From TMP-86 sp039807285 (GTDB taxonomy: Bacteria; Pseudomonadota; Gammaproteobacteria; Steroidobacterales; Steroidobacteraceae), in assembly GCA_044226785.1 (NCBI GenBank), contig JBGAGK010000011.1, forward strand, positions 1 through 64,000: a stretch of 64,000 nucleotides of DNA, given 5' to 3'. A program made the translations under genes and the position numbers. This document shows, piece by piece, positions 17,515 to 26,470 of the stretch (the first letter of the stretch is position 1; each line of letters begins with the position of its first letter). The notes under the pieces were generated by a model. It was not told the DNA's origin and did not search any database. It saw only the letters and a list, made by a program, of their open reading frames with translations.

Positions 17515-18920
17515 GGCGCCTCCCCGGCCGCAAGGCGCATCTTCAGGTCCTGCGCCACCGCACCGATGTTGCCGGCGCCCATGGCCAGCACCAGATCGCC
17601 ATCGTGCATGACCTGCCGCAGGGCATCGGCCAGGTCCTCCACGCGTTCGACGAACACCGGTTCCACCGCACCGCGCGAACGCACGGCCCGGCAGATGGCG
17701 CGGCCATCCGCATTGGGAATCGGCGCTTCACCGGCCGGATACACCTCCGTCACCAGCAGCACATCCACCGCCGAGAGCACCCGGCCGAAGTCATCCAGCA
17801 GATCCCGCGTTCGTGTATAGCGGTGCGGCTGGAAGGCCAGCACCAGCCGCCGGCCCGGCCAGCCCTGGCGGGCCGCATCGAGCGTGGCCGCGATCTCGGT
17901 GGGATGGTGCCCATAATCATCGACCAGCAGGGCGCGGCCGCCGCTCCAGCGCAATTCGCCCAGCAGTTGCAGGCGCCGGTCGATACCCTGGAATCCCGCC
18001 AGGGCGCGCTGGACGGCGACATCGCTCACGCCCAGTTCGCCCGCAACGGTGATCGAGGCCAGCGCATTTCGCACGTTGTGGATGCCGGGAAGATTCAGCG
18101 TCACCGCGAGCGTCGGCTGGTTCGGCCGCAGGACATCGAAGTGCGTGACGGCGCCTTCACGGCGCAGGTTCACCGCGCGGAAATCGGCCGCCGTATCCAG
18201 GCCGTAGGTGATGACGGGGCGCGCCACCAGATTCATGATGCCGCGCACCTCGGTGTCGTCGATGCACAGCACGGCCAGACCATAGAACGGCAGGTTGTGC
18301 AGGAAGTCCACGAAGCTCTGGCGCAGCCGCGAGAAATCGCCCTCGTGCGTGCCGAGATGATCGTTGTCGATGTTGGTCACGATGGCGATCATCGGCTGCA
18401 GGTGCATGAACGAGGCATCGCTCTCGTCGGCCTCGGCCACCAGATACCGGCCTGCGCCCAGCCGCGCATTGCTGTCAGAGCTCTTGAGTCGCCCGCCGAT
18501 GACGAAGGTCGGATCCAGCCCACCCTCGGCCAGGACGCTGGCTACCAGACTGGTGGTGGTGGTCTTGCCATGGGTACCGGCCACAGCCACCGCATAACGG
18601 AAACGCATCAACTCACCCAGCATCTCTGCACGCGGCACCACCGGAATGCGTCGCGCCATCGCTGCATGCACCTCGGGGTTGTCGCCGGAAATCGCGGCAG
18701 AAACCACCACCACGTCCGCGCTGCCCAGGTTTTCGGCGCGATGGCCGATGAAGATGTGCGCACCCATCTGCTCGAGGCGCCGGGTCACGGCATTGGGTTT
18801 GAGATCCGAGCCCTGGACTTCGTAGCCCAGCGACAGCAGTACTTCGGCCACCCCGCTCACACCGCTCCCGCCGATGCCGACCAGATGGATGCAGTGAATT
18901 CGCCGCATGCGATCGTTCAT
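17511..18920 (-). CDS. murC: UDP-N-acetylmuramate--L-alanine ligase MurC
   Basis: MurC attaches L-alanine to UDP-MurNAc, the first ATP-dependent step of stem peptide assembly. The Rossmann-type segment HLVGIGGSGVSGVAEVL is at about 12-28 and the ATP loop GTHGKTTTT at 115-123. The central and C-terminal Mur ligase domains follow, with DYGHHPTEI in the C-terminal domain. Length is 469 residues. It is joined by ATGA overlaps to murG upstream and murB downstream. Confidence 0.97.
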   Translation of the reverse strand: MNDRMRRIHCIHLVGIGGSGVSGVAEVLLSLGYEVQGSDLKPNAVTRRLEQMGAHIFIGHRAENLGSADVVVVSAAISGDNPEVHAAMARRIPVVPRAEMLGELMRFRYAVAVAGTHGKTTTTSLVASVLAEGGLDPTFVIGGRLKSSDSNARLGAGRYLVAEADESDASFMHLQPMIAIVTNIDNDHLGTHEGDFSRLRQSFVDFLHNLPFYGLAVLCIDDTEVRGIMNLVARPVITYGLDTAADFRAVNLRREGAVTHFDVLRPNQPTLAVTLNLPGIHNVRNALASITVAGELGVSDVAVQRALAGFQGIDRRLQLLGELRWSGGRALLVDDYGHHPTEIAATLDAARQGWPGRRLVLAFQPHRYTRTRDLLDDFGRVLSAVDVLLVTEVYPAGEAPIPNADGRAICRAVRSRGAVEPVFVERVEDLADALRQVMHDGDLVLAMGAGNIGAVAQDLKMRLAAGEAP

Positions 18921-20005
18921 GCCGGCGCCCCCGCGACTGCCATGCAGGCGTCGGCAAGCCGCCCGGCCGCACCGGTGATGGCGGCAGCGCGCGCGGCGCG
19001 GGCCATTTCAAGCAGGCGCGCGCGATCAGCGGCCAGTTCCCCGATGAGCCGGCCCAGGCTGTCCGCCGTGAGATCCCTCTCCTGCACCAGGCGTGCCGCG
19101 CCGATGCGCACCATCACTTCCGCATTGCGGGTCTGATGGTCATCCACCGCCGCAGGGAACGGCACCAGCACGGCCGCCAGCCCCGCGGCCTGCAGTTCGG
19201 TGATGGTCAGCGCGCCGGCACGACACAGCGCAAGATCCGGCCACTCGTAGGCACCGGCCATGTCGTCGATGAAGGCCGTGACCTGCGCATCGACCCCCGC
19301 GGCCGCATACGCCTCACGGGTGGCAGCCAGTCCCCGCTCACCGGCCTGATGACGCACCTGCGGCCGGGAGCCCGGCTCGATGCGTGCCAGCGCCTGCGGC
19401 ACCAGCAGGTTGAGTCGTTGCGCACCCTGGCTGCCGCCCAGGACCAGCAAGCGGATCCGGCCCTCGCGGGCGGCGAATCTTTCCTCGGGCGGCGCAAGCG
19501 CCGCGATGTCCGCCCGCACCGGATTGCCGATGCAGACGGCGCGCACCCTCCGCCCGAAACTGCCCGGGAAGGCTTCGAACACCTGCGTCGCCAATCGCGC
19601 CAGGCAACGGTTGGTCAGACCCGCCACCGCATTCTGTTCATGGATCAGCAGCGGGATGCGTGCCAGCCTGGCGGCAATGCCACCGGGTCCGGCCGCGAAC
19701 CCGCCTGCACCCAGCACGGCACACGGGTGTACACGACGTACGATCGCACGCGCCTGATGCACGGCAGCCAGCAACCGGAATGGCGCGCCGAGCCAGGACA
19801 GCAGGCCCTTGCCGCGAAGACCACGGATGGCAACGGTCTCGAGCGCAAAGCCGTGCGCCGGGACGAGGCGTGCCTCCATGCCGGATTCGCTCCCCAGCCA
19901 CACCACCGGCACACCCCGACTGCGCAGCACATCGGCCACGGCCAGCGCCGGAAACACGTGGCCACCCGTGCCGCCAGCCATGATCATGATCGGACGTCCG
20001 GTCAT
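18917..20005 (-). CDS. murG: MurG, lipid II-forming GlcNAc transferase
   Basis: MurG transfers GlcNAc from UDP-GlcNAc to lipid I on the inner face of the inner membrane. It is a GT-B fold enzyme with the donor/acceptor loop AGGTGGHVFPAL at 10-21 and the second glycine-rich loop LVLGGSQGAQRLN. The acceptor site follows with HQAGERG and CRAGALTITEL. Length is 362 residues. I chose the ATG at 20005 (MTGRPIMIMAGGTGG), which overlaps the ftsW stop; the longer frame upstream is ftsW in another frame. Confidence 0.97.
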   Translation of the reverse strand: MTGRPIMIMAGGTGGHVFPALAVADVLRSRGVPVVWLGSESGMEARLVPAHGFALETVAIRGLRGKGLLSWLGAPFRLLAAVHQARAIVRRVHPCAVLGAGGFAAGPGGIAARLARIPLLIHEQNAVAGLTNRCLARLATQVFEAFPGSFGRRVRAVCIGNPVRADIAALAPPEERFAAREGRIRLLVLGGSQGAQRLNLLVPQALARIEPGSRPQVRHQAGERGLAATREAYAAAGVDAQVTAFIDDMAGAYEWPDLALCRAGALTITELQAAGLAAVLVPFPAAVDDHQTRNAEVMVRIGAARLVQERDLTADSLGRLIGELAADRARLLEMARAARAAAITGAAGRLADACMAVAGAPA

Positions 20006-21189
20006 CGGGCACCGCCCGGCACGCGGGTGAGCGTGGCCTTGCCGCTGCAGCAGGCTTCGTGATGGATGCGCAGCAGTACGCCGAGCCAGGCCAGCGTCAC
20101 CAGAAGGCTGCTGCGCCCGTAGCTGAGCAGCGGCAGGGTCAGGCCTTTGGTGGGCAGCACGCCCATGTTGACTCCGATGTTGACCACCGCCTGCAGGCCG
20201 ATCCAGATCCCGAACGACAGCGCCAGATAGGACTGGAACCGGAGGCCGGCCCTGGCAGCCTGGCGGGCGATGTCGAATGACCGCCACACCAGTGCCATGA
20301 ACAGCGCGATCACCACCATCACGCCGGCCAGACCGAGTTCCTCGGCGAGCACCGCAAACACGAAATCGGTGTGCGCTTCGGGCAGATAGAACAGTTTCTG
20401 GACACTGCTGCCCAGGCCGACACCGAACCATGAGCCGCGTCCGATCGCGATCAGGGATTGTGTGAGCTGGAATCCGCTGTTGAACGGGTCGGCCCAGGGG
20501 TGCAGGAAGCCGGTCATCCGCTTCATTCGATAGGGTGAGACCAGCGCCAGCAGGACGAAAGCCGCGATGGCCACGGCCAGCAACAGGAAGGTATCGCGCA
20601 ATCGTGCACCGGCGATGAACAGAAGCGCCATGCCCGTGGCGAACAGCACGGTGGTGGCCCCGAAATCCGGCTCGAGCAACAACAGTGCGGCGGCAACCGT
20701 GAGCAGCCCCACCGGTTTCAGAAGGCCTTTCAGCGTGGACCTGAGCTCGTCATGCCGGCGCACGCAGTAACTGCACACCCAGGTCAGCACCAGAACACGC
20801 GCCAGCTCCGATACCTGGAAGTTGACGGGCCCGAGGCGCAGCCAGCGGCGCGCGCCGTTGACCACCGCGCCGAGGCCGGGCACCAGCACCAGCAGAAGCA
20901 GTGCCAGGCCGATCAGCATCAGCGGCAGACTGAGTCGGTCCCACAGGACCGTGGGTATGCGGGTCAGCACCAGGGCACCGGCGACACCCAATATCCCGAA
21001 CAGGAGCTGCCGCTCGAGGAAATAGAAAGGATTGCCCAGGTCCCGGGCAGCCACCGACATCGAAGCCGAAGTGACCATGATCATGCCGATGAGCAACAGG
21101 GCGGCGCTGAGCATCAAGGTCACCGGATCCCACTGGAACGGCAGGCGCTCCCGCGTGCGGCTTCCGTAGCCCATGGTGACAGCGGTCAT
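20002..21189 (-). CDS. ftsW: Septal peptidoglycan glycosyltransferase FtsW
   Basis: FtsW is the SEDS-family glycosyltransferase that polymerises lipid II at the septum with its partner FtsI. The 395 residues contain about ten membrane helices. Visible family segments are the first helix GMIMVTSASMSVA, the region WLRLGPVNFQVSELARV and the C-terminal LPTKGLTLPLLSYGRSSL. The ATG at 21189 overlaps the murD stop by four bases. Confidence 0.97.
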   Translation of the reverse strand: MTAVTMGYGSRTRERLPFQWDPVTLMLSAALLLIGMIMVTSASMSVAARDLGNPFYFLERQLLFGILGVAGALVLTRIPTVLWDRLSLPLMLIGLALLLLVLVPGLGAVVNGARRWLRLGPVNFQVSELARVLVLTWVCSYCVRRHDELRSTLKGLLKPVGLLTVAAALLLLEPDFGATTVLFATGMALLFIAGARLRDTFLLLAVAIAAFVLLALVSPYRMKRMTGFLHPWADPFNSGFQLTQSLIAIGRGSWFGVGLGSSVQKLFYLPEAHTDFVFAVLAEELGLAGVMVVIALFMALVWRSFDIARQAARAGLRFQSYLALSFGIWIGLQAVVNIGVNMGVLPTKGLTLPLLSYGRSSLLVTLAWLGVLLRIHHEACCSGKATLTRVPGGAR

Positions 21190-22523
21190 GCGTGCACCTG
21201 TGCCATCGCGTGCACCGCGGCCACGAAGGCCTCGCCCCGCTGCGCATAGTCCCGGTACATGTCGAGGCTGGCGCACGCCGGCGACAACAACACGGTATCC
21301 CCGGCGTTCGCCGCCCGGCTCGCCAGATGCACCGCCTCGGACATGGAACCGGCACGATGGGTGGTGCAGATGCCCGACAGCGCCGCCTCGAGGGCAGGCG
21401 CGTCGCGGCCGATCAGCACTGCATCGTGCACGCGACCTCGCAGGCCGGTCGCCAGCGGTGTGAAATCCTGGCCCTTGCCGTCGCCGCCGGCGATCAACAC
21501 CAGCGATGCAGCGCTGCCCTGCACCGCCGCCAGCGTCGCCCCGACATTGGTCCCCTTGGAGTCGTTCACATAGGTGACCCCGCCGATCCGCGCCACCCAT
21601 TGCGAACGATGCGCAAGCCCCGCAAACCGCTCCAGGGCCGAGAGCATGCCGGCGCGGGACAGGCCCGCGCACTCGCCCAGTGCAAGTGCCGCCAGTGCAT
21701 TGGCTGCATTGTGCAGACCCCCGATCTTCAGCCTGGACAATGCCAGCAGCGCCTCACCACGACGGGCCAGCGCCGGCCCTTCCGGCGTTTCGATCACGTT
21801 GAAATCGGCATGCCCCGCATGCAGCGAAAAAGTCAATGTGGGCTGGCCGTCGCGGCGCATGGCTGCCACCCCCGGATCGTCGACATTCAGCACGGCCGTG
21901 GCAGCGTGACGCAACAGGCGTGCCTTCGCATCGGCGTAATCATCGAACGAGTCATAGCGGTCCAGATGATCCGCAGTGACGTTGAGCACCACCCCTGCGA
22001 GCAGATCCAGGCGATGCGTGGTCTCGAGCTGGAAACTGGACAGCTCCAGCACGTACAGCTCCGGCAGGGGTTCCTCCAGCAGATCCAGGGCGGGTGTTCC
22101 CAGGTTGCCGCCGGCCAGCACCCTGCGCCCGTCGGCGGCTGCCATGTGCGCAACCAGGGTGGTGACCGTACTCTTGCCATTGGTACCGGTCACGGCGACC
22201 ACCGGAGCACGCACTGCGCGCGCGAACAGCTCGATGTCGCCCAGGACTTCGATGCCGCGCTCACGCGCCTGCACGGCGATGGGTTCACGCAGCGAGATGC
22301 CTGGCGAAAGCAGCAGCCGGGAAGCGCCCTCGAGGAGCGATGGGTCGAGTCCACCGAGGCGAAGCCTGACGGACTTCAGGTTTTCAATCGCGGCAAGACC
22401 CGGCGGCGCAGCGCGGCTGTCGGTGACCGCCACTTCCATCCCCTGACGCAACAGGTGATGCACGCAGGACACCCCGGTCTTGCCCAGGCCCGCCACGACG
22501 CAATAGGGAGATTGCGACGCCAT
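21186..22523 (-). CDS. murD: UDP-N-acetylmuramoyl-L-alanine--D-glutamate ligase MurD
   Basis: MurD adds D-glutamate to UDP-MurNAc-L-Ala. The N-terminal Rossmann-like domain starts CVVAGLGKTGVSCVHHLL, and the ATP loop GTNGKST is at 113-119. The C-terminal domain includes VTYVNDSKGTNVGAT. Length is 445 residues. The start is ATG at 22521-22523, sharing one base with the mraY stop (TGATG). The longer frame upstream is mraY in another frame. Confidence 0.97.
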   Translation of the reverse strand: MASQSPYCVVAGLGKTGVSCVHHLLRQGMEVAVTDSRAAPPGLAAIENLKSVRLRLGGLDPSLLEGASRLLLSPGISLREPIAVQARERGIEVLGDIELFARAVRAPVVAVTGTNGKSTVTTLVAHMAAADGRRVLAGGNLGTPALDLLEEPLPELYVLELSSFQLETTHRLDLLAGVVLNVTADHLDRYDSFDDYADAKARLLRHAATAVLNVDDPGVAAMRRDGQPTLTFSLHAGHADFNVIETPEGPALARRGEALLALSRLKIGGLHNAANALAALALGECAGLSRAGMLSALERFAGLAHRSQWVARIGGVTYVNDSKGTNVGATLAAVQGSAASLVLIAGGDGKGQDFTPLATGLRGRVHDAVLIGRDAPALEAALSGICTTHRAGSMSEAVHLASRAANAGDTVLLSPACASLDMYRDYAQRGEAFVAAVHAMAQVHA

Positions 22524-23608
22524 CACCGGATCTTCAGGGTCGCAAGACCCGCCAGGACCAGCAGGAAGCTCAGGATCCAGAACCGCACGATGACCTTCGG
22601 TTCGGGCCACCCTTTCAGCTCGAAATGGTGATGGATGGGCGCCATGCGGAAGATCCGCTTGCCCCTGAGCTTGAACGAGGCCACCTGCAGGATCACCGAG
22701 ACCGTTTCCAGGACGAACACGCCACCCATGACGAACAGCACGATTTCCTGGCGCACGATCACCGCCAGCGTGCCCAGCGCCGCGCCCACGGCCAGCGCCC
22801 CCACATCGCCCATGAAGATCTGCGCCGGATAGGCGTTGAACCACAGGAACCCCAGTCCCGCTCCGACCAGCGTGGCGCTGAAGATCAGCGCCTCTCCGAC
22901 GCCGGGGATGTAGGGAATCTGCAGATAGGCGGCGAACTTGATGTTGCCGGTCACGTAGGCGAAAACTCCCAGCGCCGCCGCGACCAGCACTGCGGGCATG
23001 ATGGCAAGACCATCGAGCCCGTCGGTGAGATTCACCGCGTTGCTCGAACCCACGATCACGAAGTAGGACACCACGACGAAGGCGGCAGCCGACATCGGAA
23101 CGATGAAGGACTTGAAGAAGGGCACGTACAGCGACACTTCCGCGCTGGTCTGATGCAGGTATTGCAGGGCCAGCGCCGCACCCAGGCCCACCACGGACTG
23201 ACCGAGATACTTGTAGCGCGCGATCAATCCCCGTGAGTTGCCGGCCACCAGCTTCAGGTAGTCGTCGCAGAAGCCCACCGCACCGAAACCCAGCGTGACG
23301 ATCAGCAGGATCCAGGTGAAACGGTTGCGCAGGTCGGCCCACAGCAAGGTACTGACGCCCATCGCCACGAGGATCAGCACGCCCCCCATCGTGGGTGTGC
23401 CGGCCTTGGACAGGTGACTCTGCGGCCCGTCGCTCCGTACCCGCTGCCCGATCTGGTAACGCGCCAGCCATTCGATCATGCGGGGGCCGATCAGCATGGC
23501 GATGGTCAGCGCCGTCATCGCGGCGAGGATGCCGCGCAGGGTCAGGTACTGGAAAACCCGGAAGGTCTGATGGAAGCGTGTCAGGAATTCCGCGAGCATC
23601 ATCAGCAT
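22523..23608 (-). CDS. mraY: Phospho-MurNAc-pentapeptide transferase MraY
   Basis: MraY is the polytopic enzyme that moves phospho-MurNAc-pentapeptide to undecaprenyl phosphate to form lipid I. The 361 residues contain about ten helices. Family signatures visible are RSDGPQSHLSKAGTPTMGG, the Asp-rich GFCDDYLKL, the NLTDGLDGLA motif and the metal-site loop FMGDVGALAVG, with the histidine motif APIHHHFELKGWPE. The start ATG 23608 lies four bases after the murF stop. Confidence 0.98.
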   Translation of the reverse strand: MLMMLAEFLTRFHQTFRVFQYLTLRGILAAMTALTIAMLIGPRMIEWLARYQIGQRVRSDGPQSHLSKAGTPTMGGVLILVAMGVSTLLWADLRNRFTWILLIVTLGFGAVGFCDDYLKLVAGNSRGLIARYKYLGQSVVGLGAALALQYLHQTSAEVSLYVPFFKSFIVPMSAAAFVVVSYFVIVGSSNAVNLTDGLDGLAIMPAVLVAAALGVFAYVTGNIKFAAYLQIPYIPGVGEALIFSATLVGAGLGFLWFNAYPAQIFMGDVGALAVGAALGTLAVIVRQEIVLFVMGGVFVLETVSVILQVASFKLRGKRIFRMAPIHHHFELKGWPEPKVIVRFWILSFLLVLAGLATLKIR

Positions 23609-23612
23609 GAGG

Positions 23613-24971
23613 TCAACCCGCCCTTCCCGACAGCGCCTGCACCACGCGCTCCAGCCGGTTGATGCGCGAACCCTTGACGAGCAGCGTGACGCCGGCTGCC
23701 ATTTCGCTCGACAGGCGGCGGATCAGCGACTCGGCATCCGGGAACCATTCGGCACCCGAACCAAACGCCTCCGCGGCACGCGAACTGTCCGGTCCGATCG
23801 CGAACAGTCGCTGCACGCCGCAATCACGCGCGTATCGTCCGATCTGCACATGGCTTTGCACGGCATGCTCGCCCAGCTCCGCCATGTCCCCCAGGACCAG
23901 CCAGGTCACTCCGCCCACCGAGCGCAGCACGTCGAGCCCTGCGCGCACGGAGCTCGGATTGGCATTGTAGGAATCGTCGATGATCCAGCTGTTGCGCACA
24001 CCGGGCTTGAGCTGCAGCCGTCCGGCGACCGGATGGAAACTTTCCAGTCCCCTGACCTGCTCCTCCAGGGACGCGCCGGCCGCACTGGCCGCCGCGGCGG
24101 CCGCCAGCGCATTGGCCAGATTGTGCTCACCGCCGACCCGAAGTCTGACGGCGCGCTCGCCCTCCGGCGTTGCCAGCACGAAGCGGGAAATGAATTCCCC
24201 GTTCTCGATGCCCTGGTGCACCTGGCGTGCCGTGAAATCCGCCGGCTCACGCAGGCCGAAGGTGAGGATGCGGGATGCGCCTGCGATGTTGCGCCAGTAG
24301 GACGCGTAGGCATCATCGGCATTGATGATGGCAGTGCCCGAAGGCCCGAGCGAAGCGATCGCCTCACCTTCGCCGCGCGCCACACCGTCCAGATCGACAA
24401 ACCCCTCCAGATGCTCCGCACCGGCATTGGTCACCACCGCCACATCCGGCAGCACCCAGCGCACCAGCTCCGCCACATCGCCCACCCGGTTCGCACCCAT
24501 CTCGATCACCGCACTTCGATGCGAGTCGTCGAGGCGCATGAGGGTGAGCGGCACACCGATGTGATTGTTGAGATTGCCGCGGGTCGCAAGACATGGACCC
24601 CGTGTGCCAAGGATCGAGGCGATCATCTCCTTGGTGGTGGTCTTGCCATTGCTGCCGGCGACCGCCAGCACCGGAATCCTGAAGTTGCGCCGCCAGGCCA
24701 GCGCCATCGACTGCAGCGCCACCAGCGTATCGGCCACCACGATCTGGCTGATATCGACGCTGGCGCGGCGCATCACCAATGCGCCCACCGCACCGCGAGC
24801 GGCAGCTGCCGCCACGAATTCGTTGCCGTTGAAATTCGGTCCGCGCAGCGCCGTGAACAGCGCGCCGCTCTCCAGTGTCCGGGAATCGGTGGAAACGCCC
24901 AGGAACGCCTGATCCCGGCCCACCAGTTCGCCGCCGGTCACGCGCGCAACTTCAGCCAGCGTGCGGTTCAT
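23613..24971 (-). CDS. murF: UDP-MurNAc-tripeptide--D-Ala-D-Ala ligase MurF
   Basis: MurF attaches the D-Ala-D-Ala made by DdlB to complete UDP-MurNAc-pentapeptide. It has the Mur ligase three-domain plan with the N-terminal segment GVSTDSRTLESGALFTAL, the P-loop AGSNGKTTTK at 106-115 and the C-terminal motif IDDSYNANPSSVRAGL. Length is 452 residues. The ATG overlaps the murE stop by four bases. Confidence 0.97.
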   Translation of the reverse strand: MNRTLAEVARVTGGELVGRDQAFLGVSTDSRTLESGALFTALRGPNFNGNEFVAAAAARGAVGALVMRRASVDISQIVVADTLVALQSMALAWRRNFRIPVLAVAGSNGKTTTKEMIASILGTRGPCLATRGNLNNHIGVPLTLMRLDDSHRSAVIEMGANRVGDVAELVRWVLPDVAVVTNAGAEHLEGFVDLDGVARGEGEAIASLGPSGTAIINADDAYASYWRNIAGASRILTFGLREPADFTARQVHQGIENGEFISRFVLATPEGERAVRLRVGGEHNLANALAAAAAASAAGASLEEQVRGLESFHPVAGRLQLKPGVRNSWIIDDSYNANPSSVRAGLDVLRSVGGVTWLVLGDMAELGEHAVQSHVQIGRYARDCGVQRLFAIGPDSSRAAEAFGSGAEWFPDAESLIRRLSSEMAAGVTLLVKGSRINRLERVVQALSGRAG

Positions 24972-26470
24972 GCCGCCATCCCGAAGTGGCGCTGCACTTC
25001 CAGCTGATCGCTGAACGGAACGCGTTTCCCGCCATGGACCTGGTAGTCCTCGTGTCCCTTGCCGGCGATCAGCACCAGATCCCCGGGACGCGCGGCCGCA
25101 AGCGCGGTGCGGATCGCCTCGCGCCGGTCGTTGATGATGCGGATCTCGTGCCGCCGGATCGCTGCGGCAATGGCCGCGGTGATGACTTCGGGCTTTTCCG
25201 AACGGGGATTGTCGTCGGTGAGGATGATGCAGTCGGCCAGGTCATCGGCTACCGCGCCCATCAGCGGTCGCTTGCCGGCGTCGCGGTCCCCGCCGCAACC
25301 GAACACACACCAGACCTGCCCGCGGCAATGATCGCGCACGGCTGTCAGGACCTTGGCAAGGGCATCGGGCGTGTGTGCATAGTCTATGACTGCGAGTGGC
25401 CGGCCAGCGCCCCCGTCCACGGTCTGCATGCGCCCGGGAGGCGCCGTGCAGCGCGACAGTGCGGTCATGCCATCTTCCAGGGGGATGTCCAGCGAGCACA
25501 GGATGCCGAGCGCGACCAGCAGGTTCTCGGCGTTGAACCGTCCGATCAGCGGGGAATGCAATACCCCGCGCCCGCAGCTCCCATCGACCTGCACCCGCAG
25601 GCCGCCCCGCTCCGACAGCACCGATGAGGCATGCAGCGTGGCCACGCCGGGTGGCACGTCCGGCTGCGCATCGGTCCACACCAGTGTGAGATGAGTCTGT
25701 CCCGCGACACGCCGCGACAGCCCCAGGCCAAAGGCATCGCCCGCATTGATGACCTTCCTGCCGGCAAGATCCTCCAGAAACAACCGCGCCTTGGCCTCGC
25801 CGTACCGCTCCATGGATCCGTGATAATCCAGGTGATCGCGGGTCAGGTTGGTGAATGCGGCCACCGCGAACCGCAAGCCGGCGATGCGATGCTGCGCCAG
25901 CGCGTGCGAGGACACTTCCATGACCACGACGCGCGCGCCGTGAGCGCGCATGGCTGCGAGTTCGCGATGCACCTGCACCGCATCCGGCGTGGTATGCGAT
26001 GAGACGCGCAGGTTCCCGGGCACGCCTGCGCCCAGTGTCCCCAGATACATCGCCGGCCGGTCGAGATGTTTCAGCGCACTCGCCACCAGCCATGCGCAGG
26101 TGGTCTTGCCATTGGTCCCGGTGATGCCCACGACCTGCAGGTGTGCGGACGGGCTGCCGAAGAAGCGGTGGGCGATCCGCCCCACCAGCGCTCCAAGACC
26201 CGGTACCGCTGCGACCAGCACACCCTCACCCGCCACGGGCGGCGCAACGCCATCGGCCGGCTCCCACAGGATGGCCCTTGCACCGCGCGCCATCGCCTCG
26301 GCCGCGAACGCCAGGCCGTGCTGCCGCGTGCCGGCCAGGGCGAAGAACAGCGACCCCGGGCGCACCTCGCGAGAATCCAGCGCAAGGTCCGTGATGCGGA
26401 CCTCTCCCGAGGGCACCGTCGCGATGCCGGCAAGGAGTGAGGCCAGGCTGATGTCGCGCACCTCGTTCAT
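24968..26470 (-). CDS. murE: UDP-MurNAc-L-Ala-D-Glu--meso-diaminopimelate ligase MurE
   Basis: MurE adds the third stem-peptide residue. The P-loop TGTNGKTT is at 117-124. The substrate motif DNPR (in LTDDNPRSEKPE) is the signature of enzymes using meso-diaminopimelate rather than lysine, so this organism has Gram-negative type A1-gamma peptidoglycan. Length is 500 residues. The ATG overlaps the ftsI stop by four bases. Confidence 0.97.
   Translation of the reverse strand: MNEVRDISLASLLAGIATVPSGEVRITDLALDSREVRPGSLFFALAGTRQHGLAFAAEAMARGARAILWEPADGVAPPVAGEGVLVAAVPGLGALVGRIAHRFFGSPSAHLQVVGITGTNGKTTCAWLVASALKHLDRPAMYLGTLGAGVPGNLRVSSHTTPDAVQVHRELAAMRAHGARVVVMEVSSHALAQHRIAGLRFAVAAFTNLTRDHLDYHGSMERYGEAKARLFLEDLAGRKVINAGDAFGLGLSRRVAGQTHLTLVWTDAQPDVPPGVATLHASSVLSERGGLRVQVDGSCGRGVLHSPLIGRFNAENLLVALGILCSLDIPLEDGMTALSRCTAPPGRMQTVDGGAGRPLAVIDYAHTPDALAKVLTAVRDHCRGQVWCVFGCGGDRDAGKRPLMGAVADDLADCIILTDDNPRSEKPEVITAAIAAAIRRHEIRIINDRREAIRTALAAARPGDLVLIAGKGHEDYQVHGGKRVPFSDQLEVQRHFGMAA

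Noticed and set aside
17190..19136. 648-codon frame opposite murB, murC and murG
   Set aside because: It crosses three well-supported genes on the opposite strand and has no family signature.
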